A stretch of DNA of 28,205 bases from WRHT01 sp031550525. Lineage in GTDB: Bacteria > Desulfobacterota > Desulfovibrionia > Desulfovibrionales > Desulfovibrionaceae. Below, one piece after another: positions 16,205 through 23,666 of this stretch (positions are counted from its first letter, which is position 1; each line of letters begins with the position of its first letter). The stretch spans positions 1 to 28,205 of the forward strand of contig JAVBON010000037.1 in NCBI GenBank assembly GCA_031550525.1, given 5' to 3'. The notes beneath the pieces are model-generated. The model saw nothing but the letters and a program-made list of their open reading frames with translations, was not told the DNA's origin and did no database searches. The position numbers were made by a program, and so were the translations under genes.

Positions 16205-17506
16205 TTAAGAATTACAGCCTATCAATTCGCCCCAAGCCTTCCATGGGCCTTCAGGGCACTGTGGGACAAAGGGTGTTTTACGGGTTAGCTGGCGTCCGGC
16301 CAGGCCTGGGTAGTCCCTTACATAGCGGTGCGCCCTGTGTACGGCGTTGGTGGCGGGGCTGCCGGTGTTTGTGGCCTCGGTGAGTATGGCGCGCGGGCCC
16401 TGTTTGGTCATAGGGTTTACGAATTCCCACACAATCTCGCCGCCGGAGCCGTTAGGTCCGCCGCTTGGGTCTACCTCCACAAAGTGGCCGTGCTCGGTGG
16501 CGCAGGCCAGCACATTGCCGTTGGGCAGCAGTTGCACCCCGCTTTGGATTGCGGAATAAAAGCTGTTGCCCGTGCCCGCGTGCCACTGCCAGATTATGGA
16601 GTCGCTGCTTCTATCCACAATCAGCATGCGCGAGCGGTTGCCCAACGGGTGCATCCAGCCGTTGTCAAACACCAGCACCTTGCCGTCGCCCAGCCAGGTG
16701 GCGCAATGGGGGCCGAACAGTTGCTGGTCGCCGGGGTCGATAAACGAGGGGCCCTGCCCCCTGCCGCTGGCGGCCGGGTTGCCGAAACGGTAGGTGATGC
16801 GCCCTGTTTTGCGGCTTACAAACATAAACTCCGAAAAAGTGCGCGAGCAAAGCAGAATTTCGCCATGCTCCGGCACATCGTCAACATTGTTTACATGCGC
16901 CCAGTCTAGCAGGCCTTGCTTGTAGTGCTGGTTGGAGACAACGTAATTGAGGTCGAAACAATCCGGAGCGCCACCGGCATGATCCCACATGTTCCAGCTC
17001 CAAACCACCGAGCCCGCTGGCGTAACTTCTTCCACAAAATTTACCCAGAGCCCTTCCTGGTATTCGGGCAGATCAGGGGCCGGCATCCATTGCTCAAGGC
17101 GGCCTCTTTCGCGGGCCTCCTCCCAACTGTAGCGCCGCCAGCACAAAATAAGGGTATTGCCGTTGCTCATGCGCTTGAAGGCGTGGTGCTGGCAGCTCTC
17201 CGGCCTATGGTGCCGGTATTCCCAAACTATATTGCCGTCCCAGTCAATTTCCTGCACCGCTCCGCCTTCGCCGCCGTGATCGGTATATTTGGGCTCGCAC
17301 AAGGCCCCGCGCAGCAGGTTGCCGTTTTCCAGCAGCACACTGTATAGGCCTGGGGTGGTGTCGTGCGCCCATTGGTGCACTATGTAACCTTCCATATCTA
17401 TGAGAAAGGTCTGTTTTTGCCGCATGGGTGAGAACAGAGTGTAGCCGTCGCAGGCCCGCCCCGGCGAATAGCGCAGGGTCCCAGTGGGTAAAATGCAACT
17501 CTCCAT
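16205..17506 (-). CDS. Arylsulfotransferase-like beta-propeller protein 2 (ASST family)
   Basis: A 433-residue propeller protein, first gene of the tct operon. Blade motifs repeat (IDWDGNIVWEY, GSVVWSWNMW, RSSDSIIWQWH, GEIVWEFVNP). Histidines align with those of protein 1 at 1855: CQHHAF (H107, H108), DWAHVN (H204), FGPHCAT (H267), plus VQLLPNGN. The N-termini of the two proteins align directly (LPTGTLRYSP and LIDMEG against YPSGATIYNP and LIDMNG). The start at 17506 (MESCILPTG) is fixed by GGAGG at 17512-17516; an upstream in-frame extension has no ribosome binding site. No signal peptide, hence probably cytoplasmic. Co-transcription with a carboxylate importer and control by a sigma-54 activator suggest a catabolic or detoxifying role for an inducible substrate. 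Enzyme activity is inferred only. Confidence 0.75.
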   Translation of the reverse strand: MESCILPTGTLRYSPGRACDGYTLFSPMRQKQTFLIDMEGYIVHQWAHDTTPGLYSVLLENGNLLRGALCEPKYTDHGGEGGAVQEIDWDGNIVWEYRHHRPESCQHHAFKRMSNGNTLILCWRRYSWEEARERGRLEQWMPAPDLPEYQEGLWVNFVEEVTPAGSVVWSWNMWDHAGGAPDCFDLNYVVSNQHYKQGLLDWAHVNNVDDVPEHGEILLCSRTFSEFMFVSRKTGRITYRFGNPAASGRGQGPSFIDPGDQQLFGPHCATWLGDGKVLVFDNGWMHPLGNRSRMLIVDRSSDSIIWQWHAGTGNSFYSAIQSGVQLLPNGNVLACATEHGHFVEVDPSGGPNGSGGEIVWEFVNPMTKQGPRAILTEATNTGSPATNAVHRAHRYVRDYPGLAGRQLTRKTPFVPQCPEGPWKAWGELIGCNS

Positions 17507-17589
17507 CAAATCCTCCATATTTGCGCCGTTTGCCGGCAAGGGCCGGGGTATAGGCAGTAACGCGAATACCCCGCGTACAGGCATGGAGA

Positions 17590-17606
17590 TACAAATATTG
17601 TTCCAA
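17590..17606 (-). promoter_or_regulatory. Sigma-54 (-24/-12) promoter candidate for the ASST2-tctCBA operon
   Basis: On the minus strand the sequence TTGGAACAATATTTGTA fits YTGGCACGRNNNTTGCW at the -24 GG, the exact 10-base spacing and the -12 G; the -12 C is T. It lies about 85 bases upstream of the operon start and faces it, with a GAFTGA activator encoded divergently. A GGGGTAT/ATACCCC dyad (17545-17572) lies in the putative leader. Confidence 0.55.
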
Positions 17607-17644
17607 AATTAACAAGCTGAAAGTATTATATTTTTTTCAAACTT

Positions 17645-17678
17645 GAAATTTATTTACTAAATATGGTAAATAAATTTC
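17645..17678. promoter_or_regulatory. Dyad, likely activator-binding site
   Basis: Perfect 13-base arms (17645-17657 and 17666-17678, GAAATTTATTTAC and its complement) with an 8-base spacer. It stands upstream of the -24/-12 element on the operon side and in the leader or promoter of the regulator gene, so it could act as upstream activating sequence and autoregulatory site together. Confidence 0.6.
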
Positions 17679-17713
17679 TAAATATCATAAAATTATTAAA
17701 TATGGAGAAATAT

Positions 17714-19300
17714 ATGCTGCGGATAATATCACATAGTGAAATTTCTCCCTATTACCCGCGCGGCTCCATTGACGAGAAAAACCTGAACTGGGAAGCGGCG
17801 CGCGCCTTTTGCGAAGGCCTTGACCCGCTGAAAACTCTGGATAAGGGCCTTGATTTTCTTGGCCGCTCCATGCCTGCGGAGGTGCTGGTATGCGGTTTTT
17901 TGCCCAAAAATTCCAAAACTACTCTCAACTTCGTAGCCGGTAAAATTTTTGAGAATACCATTCGGGAGATAGAAATATCCATACCCGACGCGCGCCGCGT
18001 CGAAATATTCGGCCGTACGGGCAGTTATGTGGAGATAAGCCACGAAGATACCGACCTGGCCATGATCAGGGTGCTCAAAACCTTTTTGCCGGGGCAAAAA
18101 TTCAGTTCCATAACCTACAGAACCCTGCTGGAAGGGGAGGACTGCATAGCCACCCTCAGCGTGATCAGCAGCGGCCACAACCGCTACAGCATAAGCGACG
18201 CCGGTTTTCTGTTCGCCATCGGCGCGCCTGTGAACATATTTTTCAAAAACCTGTTGGAATATCAGCGCACTGTGCAGCAAAACCGCATGCTGGCCCAATC
18301 CAACATTATCCTGCGCCGCATGAGCAGGGCAGGCTATATAAGGCTGGAAGATCTGCCGGGGTTGAAGGATGTGGTGCGGCAAATAAAGCACGTGGCGCCG
18401 CTGGAGTTTCCGGTGCTGATTCTGGGTGAAACAGGAGTGGGCAAAGAGGTGGTGGCCGACGCGCTGCAGGAAAACTCCATACGGGCTCAGGCCCCCTATG
18501 TTAAGGTAAACTGCGGGGGCATACCGGAACAGTTGGTGGATAGCGAGCTGTTCGGCCACGAGAAAGGCGCTTTCACCGGAGCCGTGAACAGCCGTATGGG
18601 CCGTTTTGAAAGGGCCAATAAGGGCACGCTGCTGCTGGACGAAATTGGCGAGTTGCCCTTGCAAATTCAGGCCCGGCTGCTGCGCGTGCTCCAGTCCGGA
18701 GAGCTGGACAGGGTGGGCGGCTCGCGCACCACCACGGTGGATGTGCGGGTATTGGCCGCCACCAACGTAAATTTGCAAGAAAAGGTAGTGGATGGCCTTT
18801 TTAGGGAAGATTTGTTCTTTCGCCTGAACATCTTCCCCATTATCATCCCGCCGCTGCGCAACCGGCCGGAAGACATTATAGCGCTGGCCCGGCACTTTGC
18901 CGCATCCTTCGCCGAAAAAGCCCGGCTGCCTCAGCCGGAGCTTACCCAGCGCCATCTTGAGCAGCTTTGCGCCTACCCTTGGCCCGGCAACGTGCGTCAG
19001 CTTAAGAACACGCTGGAGCATTCCATGGTGCTCTGGGGGGCTTTTCCGGCTGCCCCGTTCTTTTTGCGCATGCCGGAATCGGCCCCTCTGCCGGCGCCCG
19101 CCGCGTTGCCACCCGCCCCCAGCCACTTTCAGACGCTGGACGAAGTGGTGGCCCAGCATATCCGCATGGCTCTTGAGCAAACCCACGGCCGCGTAAACGG
19201 CCCCAACGGGGCCGCCGCCCTGCTGGGCGTAAACCCCAGCACCCTGCGCGCCCGTATGGATAAGCTGGGTATCGTTTATGGAATTAAGGGGAGGTATTAG
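17714..19300 (+). CDS. Sigma-54-dependent transcriptional activator
   Basis: A 528-residue bacterial enhancer-binding protein. Residues 1 to about 200 form a sensor region of unclear family, perhaps GAF-like, with no receiver aspartate motif, so it probably senses a ligand directly. The AAA+ core has Walker A GETGVGKE (about 238), the sigma-54 contact loop GAFTGA (about 285), Walker B LLLDEIGE (about 306) and FREDLFFRLN with the arginine finger. The C-terminus is a Fis-type helix-turn-helix (GRVNGPNGAAALLGVNPSTLRARMDK, about 480-520, given here in part). The start at 17714 is chosen because GGAGA lies five bases upstream; longer versions begin inside the dyad. It is divergent from the ASST2-tctCBA operon and is its likely activator. 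Confidence 0.93.
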   Translation: MLRIISHSEISPYYPRGSIDEKNLNWEAARAFCEGLDPLKTLDKGLDFLGRSMPAEVLVCGFLPKNSKTTLNFVAGKIFENTIREIEISIPDARRVEIFGRTGSYVEISHEDTDLAMIRVLKTFLPGQKFSSITYRTLLEGEDCIATLSVISSGHNRYSISDAGFLFAIGAPVNIFFKNLLEYQRTVQQNRMLAQSNIILRRMSRAGYIRLEDLPGLKDVVRQIKHVAPLEFPVLILGETGVGKEVVADALQENSIRAQAPYVKVNCGGIPEQLVDSELFGHEKGAFTGAVNSRMGRFERANKGTLLLDEIGELPLQIQARLLRVLQSGELDRVGGSRTTTVDVRVLAATNVNLQEKVVDGLFREDLFFRLNIFPIIIPPLRNRPEDIIALARHFAASFAEKARLPQPELTQRHLEQLCAYPWPGNVRQLKNTLEHSMVLWGAFPAAPFFLRMPESAPLPAPAALPPAPSHFQTLDEVVAQHIRMALEQTHGRVNGPNGAAALLGVNPSTLRARMDKLGIVYGIKGRY

Positions 19301-19334
19301 AGCATGTTAACTTTGAAAAAGTTAACATGCTCTA
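19298..19334. terminator. Perfect 17-bp stem-loop containing the activator's stop codon
   Basis: 19298-19314 pairs perfectly with 19318-19334 around a GAA loop; the TAG stop codon begins the stem. It is followed by a 12-base palindrome TCTAGATCTAGA (19331-19342) and lies between convergent genes. It lacks a clear uridine tract on either strand. Confidence 0.7.
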
Positions 19335-19344
19335 GATCTAGAAG

Positions 19345-20325
19345 CTAAACCACTTGGCTTCCGCAATTTTCAAAGCTGAACGGAACATGCAGCAGACCTA
19401 ATGCATTTTTAACCTGCGCCTGTTTTTCCGGCGGCACATAAAATAAAATAAAGCCCCCGCCCCCAGCGCCAAGCAACTTGCCGCCCAATGCCCCGTTTGA
19501 GATGGCGGTTTTATAAATTCCGTCCACAGTATCAGTTGATATTTTTTTACTGAGAGTTCGCTTGAGCTTCCATGTGCTATCCAGCAACCGCCCGAAATCA
19601 TCAAGATCCATATTTGAGGAAAGTATGTAGGAAGCCTTAAATACCAATTCATACATGGCCTGTAGCTGCTCTATGTTTTTGTGGGTATTTTCAATTTGCT
19701 CGCCCGCTATTTCAGATGCGGTTCTTGATAAGCCCGTAAAAAAAAGCATAAGGCGGGCGTTGAGAGCCAACAATCTTTCCGGGGCTATACTTACGGGCGT
19801 TATGTTCAAATGCGTGTTTTCCCCACCGCCGAATCTGACCAAATTAAACCCGCCATGAGCCGCAATTGTTTGATCTTGTGAGCCGACATTTTCATGAAGA
19901 ACTTGCTGCTCAATATATATAGCTTTGTCAGCCAACATTTTTTTGCTGACAGGCTCTTCTTGCAATTTATAAAGAGCGTGCAGCAGCCCGACTGTAAACG
20001 ATGAGCTTGAGCCGAGACCTGTTCTGGCCGGCAGATCTCCAATATGGTGTATTTCCAGCCCGCAATCTTGCGGCGAGCGCATCAGCTTAAGGCATGCGCG
20101 TACCGAGGGGTGTGTAATATCATCGAAGCTTTGCACGGTTTCGACAATTGACCACACAATGCGATGTTTATGCTCGAAAAATGGAGGAAGTTCCCGAAGG
20201 TTGATGTAACAATACTTGTCTATTGTCGTGGCTAATACCGCCCCTGGGTGAGACGAATAATATGAAGGGTAGTCGGTGCCCCCACCAAAAAAAGATATGC
20301 GGTATGGTGTTTTGGTTGTAATCAT
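19345..20325 (-). CDS. hddA: GHMP-type sugar kinase, HddA-like (D-glycero-D-manno-heptose 7-phosphate kinase)
   Basis: A 326-residue GHMP-superfamily kinase. The N-terminal RISFFGGGTDYPSYY and the ATP loop LPARTGLGSSSSFTVG (98-113) are typical of HddA. GVxSQDQ-type NVGSQDQTIAAHGGFN and the C-terminal GGKLLGAGGGGFILFY complete the family set. HddA phosphorylates D-glycero-D-manno-heptose 7-phosphate at C1 on the way to GDP-heptose. It is the last gene of the minus-strand sugar cluster, separated from the E1 beta gene by a 146-base MITE-like element; whether it is still co-transcribed is open. Related kinases act on L-fucose and other sugars, so the heptose substrate is inferred from the HddC-like partner at 24914. 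Confidence 0.8.
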   Translation of the reverse strand: MITTKTPYRISFFGGGTDYPSYYSSHPGAVLATTIDKYCYINLRELPPFFEHKHRIVWSIVETVQSFDDITHPSVRACLKLMRSPQDCGLEIHHIGDLPARTGLGSSSSFTVGLLHALYKLQEEPVSKKMLADKAIYIEQQVLHENVGSQDQTIAAHGGFNLVRFGGGENTHLNITPVSIAPERLLALNARLMLFFTGLSRTASEIAGEQIENTHKNIEQLQAMYELVFKASYILSSNMDLDDFGRLLDSTWKLKRTLSKKISTDTVDGIYKTAISNGALGGKLLGAGGGGFILFYVPPEKQAQVKNALGLLHVPFSFENCGSQVV

Positions 20326-20344
20326 TGCTGATATATTGGTTTAG

Positions 20345-20490
20345 GTTGTGCCGACATTCAGAGTGATTTTGCCCTCTGGCAAGGAAGCAAGGCTTTGAAC
20401 CGAAAGAGTATACTCTTACTTGTATTCGACTGAGGGGCAAAGCTTTGCTGACGCAGCGAGAGGGCAAAAGCCCCTGAATGTCGGCACAAC
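20345..20490. mobile_element. MITE-like element with TTAG target duplication
   Basis: The first and last 17 bases (GTTGTGCCGACATTCAG and its complement) are perfect terminal inverted repeats, and pairing continues imperfectly inward (TTTTGCCCTCT). A central palindrome AAGAGTATACTCTT lies at 20404-20417. TTAG flanks both ends (20341-20344, 20491-20494). No transposase is encoded, so it would need an enzyme in trans. Confidence 0.8.
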
Positions 20491-20609
20491 TTAGCGGTGT
20501 CGCGCAAAAAAACTGCAGGCTCCAATACGCGAAGCGCGGGATAAACGGGGTTAACCGGAAGTCTGTCCGGTTTGCTCTTTTGAGCCGCCATCAAGGGTGC
20601 GCTCCGTTT

Positions 20610-21647
20610 TTAGTTGCCCATGCAGTTCAACACTGCCCGCACTATATGTTCTTTTCCAATATAAAATGCATTTTCAAGCACATGTCCGGCAGGGGTTGGC
20701 GCATCAGCAGGCGTAACGCGGGCAACCGGCGCTTTGAGGCAAGCCTGCCCCCCGCCTGCCGCCACCGCGGCAATTTCAGCCGCGGCTCCGGCTCTCGGCC
20801 CCCCTGTGTCGGCCACTACCAGGCGGCCTGTCTTGGCAATTGACGCCAATACAAGTTGCTCATCAAGCGGGCGCAGGCTGCGTAAATCTATTACTTCCGC
20901 CTCAATTCCCCTGCCCGCAAGTTCTTCGGCCGCAAGCCACGCATCATGCACCAGGTGTGATATGGCTACAATAGTCACATCCGAGCCCGAACGGCGGATT
21001 GCCGCCTTGCCGAAAGGAGTACGGTATGGCTCCGCGGGCACTGTGCCGCTCATTGCGAAATTGCGCCGGTGGTCAAGAATTACCACGGGATTATTGTCAC
21101 TAATAGCGGCCAGCATAAAACCTTTGGCATCTTGGCAGGTGGCGGGCATGACGACCTTAAGCCCCGGAATTTGCATGAGCATGCCATGTATGGTTTGGGA
21201 GTGCTGCGCCCCCGACCCCCACCCCCGGCCGGTACAAGCCCATATAACAAGAGGCACAGGCACTTGTCCCGCAAACATGCCCGACCATTTTGCCGCATGG
21301 TTAACCAACTGATCCATGGCAAGGTACAAAAAATCCGGCCTGTTATGAAAATATACCGGCCTCATGCCGGCTTGCGCGGCTCCAACGGCTATGCCGGTAA
21401 GGGCGTTTTCCGCCAGCGGCGTATCAAATACACGCGCGCCGCCGAAGCGTTTGTGCAGGTCTTTTGTAACCCCGAACATGCCGGAGGGATCATCCACTCC
21501 CTGTCCCATAATAAATACCGAAGGGTCCAGCTCCATGGCCTGGGTTAACGCTTCGCGCGTGGCCTCCGCCCACGGCAGCGTGCGGCCTGAAGAAAATTGC
21601 TCCGCATACTTTGGCTCCGCGCATGTTTGTATTTTGGACCAAGGCAT
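20610..21647 (-). CDS. Thiamine-diphosphate 2-oxoacid dehydrogenase/transferase E1 beta subunit-like
   Basis: A 345-residue protein homologous to E1 beta of pyruvate/acetoin/branched-chain dehydrogenases. Visible signatures are TPLAENALTGIAVGAAQAGM, the central VIWACTGRGWGSGAQHSQ, and the C-terminal transketolase domain with VTIVAISHLVHDAWLAAEEL and EVIDLRSLRPLD. It would pair with the E1 alpha gene 12 bases upstream to make the alpha2beta2 ThDP enzyme, which decarboxylates a 2-oxoacid to an activated aldehyde. No E2 acyltransferase or E3 gene accompanies it; instead it lies in a nucleotide-sugar cluster. This suggests transfer of the activated acyl unit to a ketosugar, as YerE does in yersiniose synthesis. 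That role is inference. Confidence 0.85.
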   Translation of the reverse strand: MPWSKIQTCAEPKYAEQFSSGRTLPWAEATREALTQAMELDPSVFIMGQGVDDPSGMFGVTKDLHKRFGGARVFDTPLAENALTGIAVGAAQAGMRPVYFHNRPDFLYLAMDQLVNHAAKWSGMFAGQVPVPLVIWACTGRGWGSGAQHSQTIHGMLMQIPGLKVVMPATCQDAKGFMLAAISDNNPVVILDHRRNFAMSGTVPAEPYRTPFGKAAIRRSGSDVTIVAISHLVHDAWLAAEELAGRGIEAEVIDLRSLRPLDEQLVLASIAKTGRLVVADTGGPRAGAAAEIAAVAAGGGQACLKAPVARVTPADAPTPAGHVLENAFYIGKEHIVRAVLNCMGN

Positions 21648-21659
21648 CTCAACGTCTCA

Positions 21660-22631
21660 CTATTGGTTGTAAACCCACGTTTCAAGCTCTTCCGGCTGCG
21701 GCCAGGGCGAAGACAGGGCATAGGCGAAGGCCGCATCCAGTTCCCGCGCGATGCGTTCCTCCCATTCCGCAATCATCTCCTCTGTAACCGTGTTATCTGT
21801 CAATAACCGTGCCGCATACAAGGCAACAGGGCACTTCTTTTTCCAGGCGTTTATTTCCTCAGCTTGGCGGTACCCTTGCGGGTCTTGCTCCGCGCAACCA
21901 GCATGGCCGAGCATGCGGTAAGTGGAGCAGCCTATAAGGGAGGGTCCGGCCTGCGCGCGGGCTCTTTGTAAGGCATATTGAGCGGCGCCGCGCACCGCTT
22001 CGACATCGTTTCCGTCAATACTGGCAGTCCACAGGGCTTCCGGCGGCAAGCCGCTGAAAAAAACGTTCCGGGTTGCCTGACGATTTTTTACGGGCGAACA
22101 GACCGCGTATTGGTTGTCCTCAATAATAAACACTACAGGCAATTTTTTCAGGACAGCAAAATTCACGCTTTCATAAAAGGCCCCTTCTTCAGACGCCCCG
22201 TCACCGAGAAAAACGGCACTGACGCGCGCTTCACCACGCATTGCAAAAGCCAAGGCATGCCCGGTGCCAACAGGTATTCCACCCGCGACTATTGCGGAAG
22301 ATCCCAAATGCCCTATGGCCTTGTCCACTATGTGCATTGACCCGCCAAAGCCTTTGGAACAACCGGTGGCACGGCCGTGCAGCTCGGCTATAAGAGCCTT
22401 AAGGTTGCCCCCCTTGGCCAAATAGTGCCCGTGGCCGCGATGATTGCTGCTTATTACGTCGCTGTCGCTCAAAACGGAGCACACCCCGGCGGCAATGGCC
22501 TCCTGCCCTATACATAGATGTATGGGCGTACGCATGTTATCCTGAAGATAATTATCAGCTATTCTTTCCTGCGTACGCCTTATGCGTAGCATGGAGTATA
22601 AAAGGCCGCGCTTGTTCTCGGCATTGCGCAT
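21660..22631 (-). CDS. Thiamine-diphosphate 2-oxoacid dehydrogenase/transferase E1 alpha subunit-like
   Basis: A 323-residue E1 alpha homologue. The ThDP/Mg motif runs from GDG at 143-145 (FLGDGASEEGAFYESVNFA) to N173 (VVFIIEDNQYAV). Other marks are HLCIGQEAIAAGV, SSNHRGHGHYLAKGG, the GFGGSMHIVD segment and the phosphorylation-loop-like YRMLGHAGCAEQDP. GGAGGG stands eight bases before the ATG. It follows the dehydratase gene by 15 bases and precedes the beta subunit, so all are one transcript. Taken alone it would be called an acetoin or pyruvate dehydrogenase subunit; the surroundings argue for sugar-branching chemistry. Confidence 0.87.
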   Translation of the reverse strand: MRNAENKRGLLYSMLRIRRTQERIADNYLQDNMRTPIHLCIGQEAIAAGVCSVLSDSDVISSNHRGHGHYLAKGGNLKALIAELHGRATGCSKGFGGSMHIVDKAIGHLGSSAIVAGGIPVGTGHALAFAMRGEARVSAVFLGDGASEEGAFYESVNFAVLKKLPVVFIIEDNQYAVCSPVKNRQATRNVFFSGLPPEALWTASIDGNDVEAVRGAAQYALQRARAQAGPSLIGCSTYRMLGHAGCAEQDPQGYRQAEEINAWKKKCPVALYAARLLTDNTVTEEMIAEWEERIARELDAAFAYALSSPWPQPEELETWVYNQ

Positions 22632-22646
22632 GGCGCTAACCCTCCG

Positions 22647-23666
22647 CTATCTTACACTGTGCATGCCGTGCTTTTTAATTTTCTGACGCCAGTAGTTCAT
22701 CAGATCAAGCATGGTTTGATCAAAGGCAATTTCAGGTTTCCAGCCGGTATGCTCTGTAAACTTGCGCGTATCCGGCACTTGCAAATCGGCATCAAGAGGG
22801 CGGATACGCTCCGGGTCGACTTCCACTCTGATATTTTTCCGGCAGGTGGAAAGAGATATCAGATGATCCAGCATTTCACGCACGGTGCAGTTGAAAGAAC
22901 CGCCTATGTTATAGCACTCGCCGGGTTGCGGGTTTACTGTAAGCAACATGTGGTAAGCCCGCACGGCATCGCGTACGTCGGCCCATGTGCGCATCGAATC
23001 CAGGTTGCCTACCTTTATGACGGGCTCTATAAGGCCAGCTTCGGCCAGAGCGATTTGCTTGGCAAAAGTTGATTCCACAAAAACATCGCCGCGGCGTGGC
23101 CCTGTATGCGTAAACATGCGGGTCACCATGCATTTTTGCCCGTATGCCTCAGCATGAAAACGGCCTATAAAATCAGTGCCGATTTTGGATATGGAGTATG
23201 GTGAGGCAGGATGAAACGCGCACTCTTCATTGATGGGCAATTTATCGGCAGTTACGCGCCCAAAGACCTCGGATGATGAACAGATATGGATCAATGGGTC
23301 CACATCTTTGTTTGCGCGCAGTGCCTCCAACAGGCGCTCCGTGCCCAATATATTTGTATCTAGGGTTGCTATGGGTGAGCTGAAGCTGGTTTTGGGGTAA
23401 CTTTGGGCGGCGAGGTGAAAAACATAATCGGGCCTTGCCTCGTCCACCACAGTTTGTAACGAGCCTTGATCGCACAGATCGCCATATGCAAGAAAGACGC
23501 GATCTTTATTATTAACCCGTTCAAGCAGATGTGTTATGTTATCCAACGGGCTGCGCCAACGGCACATACCGTAAATATCCCAGTCGGTACACGCCAGCAG
23601 ATAATCGGCAAGGTGAGAGCCCACCATGCCCGTAACGCCTGTAATAAGAGCGCGCTTTGCACTCAT
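22647..23666 (-). CDS. GDP-mannose 4,6-dehydratase-like SDR protein
   Basis: A 339-residue extended short-chain dehydrogenase. The NAD(P)-binding motif is GVTGMVG (10-16). The catalytic set is Ser131/Ser132-Glu133 (CSSSEVFG) with Tyr157 and Lys161 (SPYSISKIGTDF). FTHTGPRRGDVFVES and RTWADVRDAVRAYHML are typical of the GMD group, which oxidises C4 and removes the C6 hydroxyl of a GDP-sugar. With HddA/HddC present, GDP-D-glycero-D-manno-heptose is the likely substrate, as for DmhA-type enzymes making 6-deoxyheptose. The start overlaps the preceding stop as ATGA, with AAGGA upstream: tight coupling. Confidence 0.85.
   Translation of the reverse strand: MSAKRALITGVTGMVGSHLADYLLACTDWDIYGMCRWRSPLDNITHLLERVNNKDRVFLAYGDLCDQGSLQTVVDEARPDYVFHLAAQSYPKTSFSSPIATLDTNILGTERLLEALRANKDVDPLIHICSSSEVFGRVTADKLPINEECAFHPASPYSISKIGTDFIGRFHAEAYGQKCMVTRMFTHTGPRRGDVFVESTFAKQIALAEAGLIEPVIKVGNLDSMRTWADVRDAVRAYHMLLTVNPQPGECYNIGGSFNCTVREMLDHLISLSTCRKNIRVEVDPERIRPLDADLQVPDTRKFTEHTGWKPEIAFDQTMLDLMNYWRQKIKKHGMHSVR

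Noticed and set aside
17729..19186. Long minus-strand open frame opposite the sigma-54 activator
   Set aside because: The plus strand has a complete enhancer-binding protein; the antisense frame is low-complexity and has no family resemblance.
20610..22631. Calling the E1 pair a pyruvate or acetoin dehydrogenase
   Set aside because: No E2, E3 or lipoyl domain is nearby and the genes are embedded in a sugar-nucleotide operon; kept as E1-like with open function.
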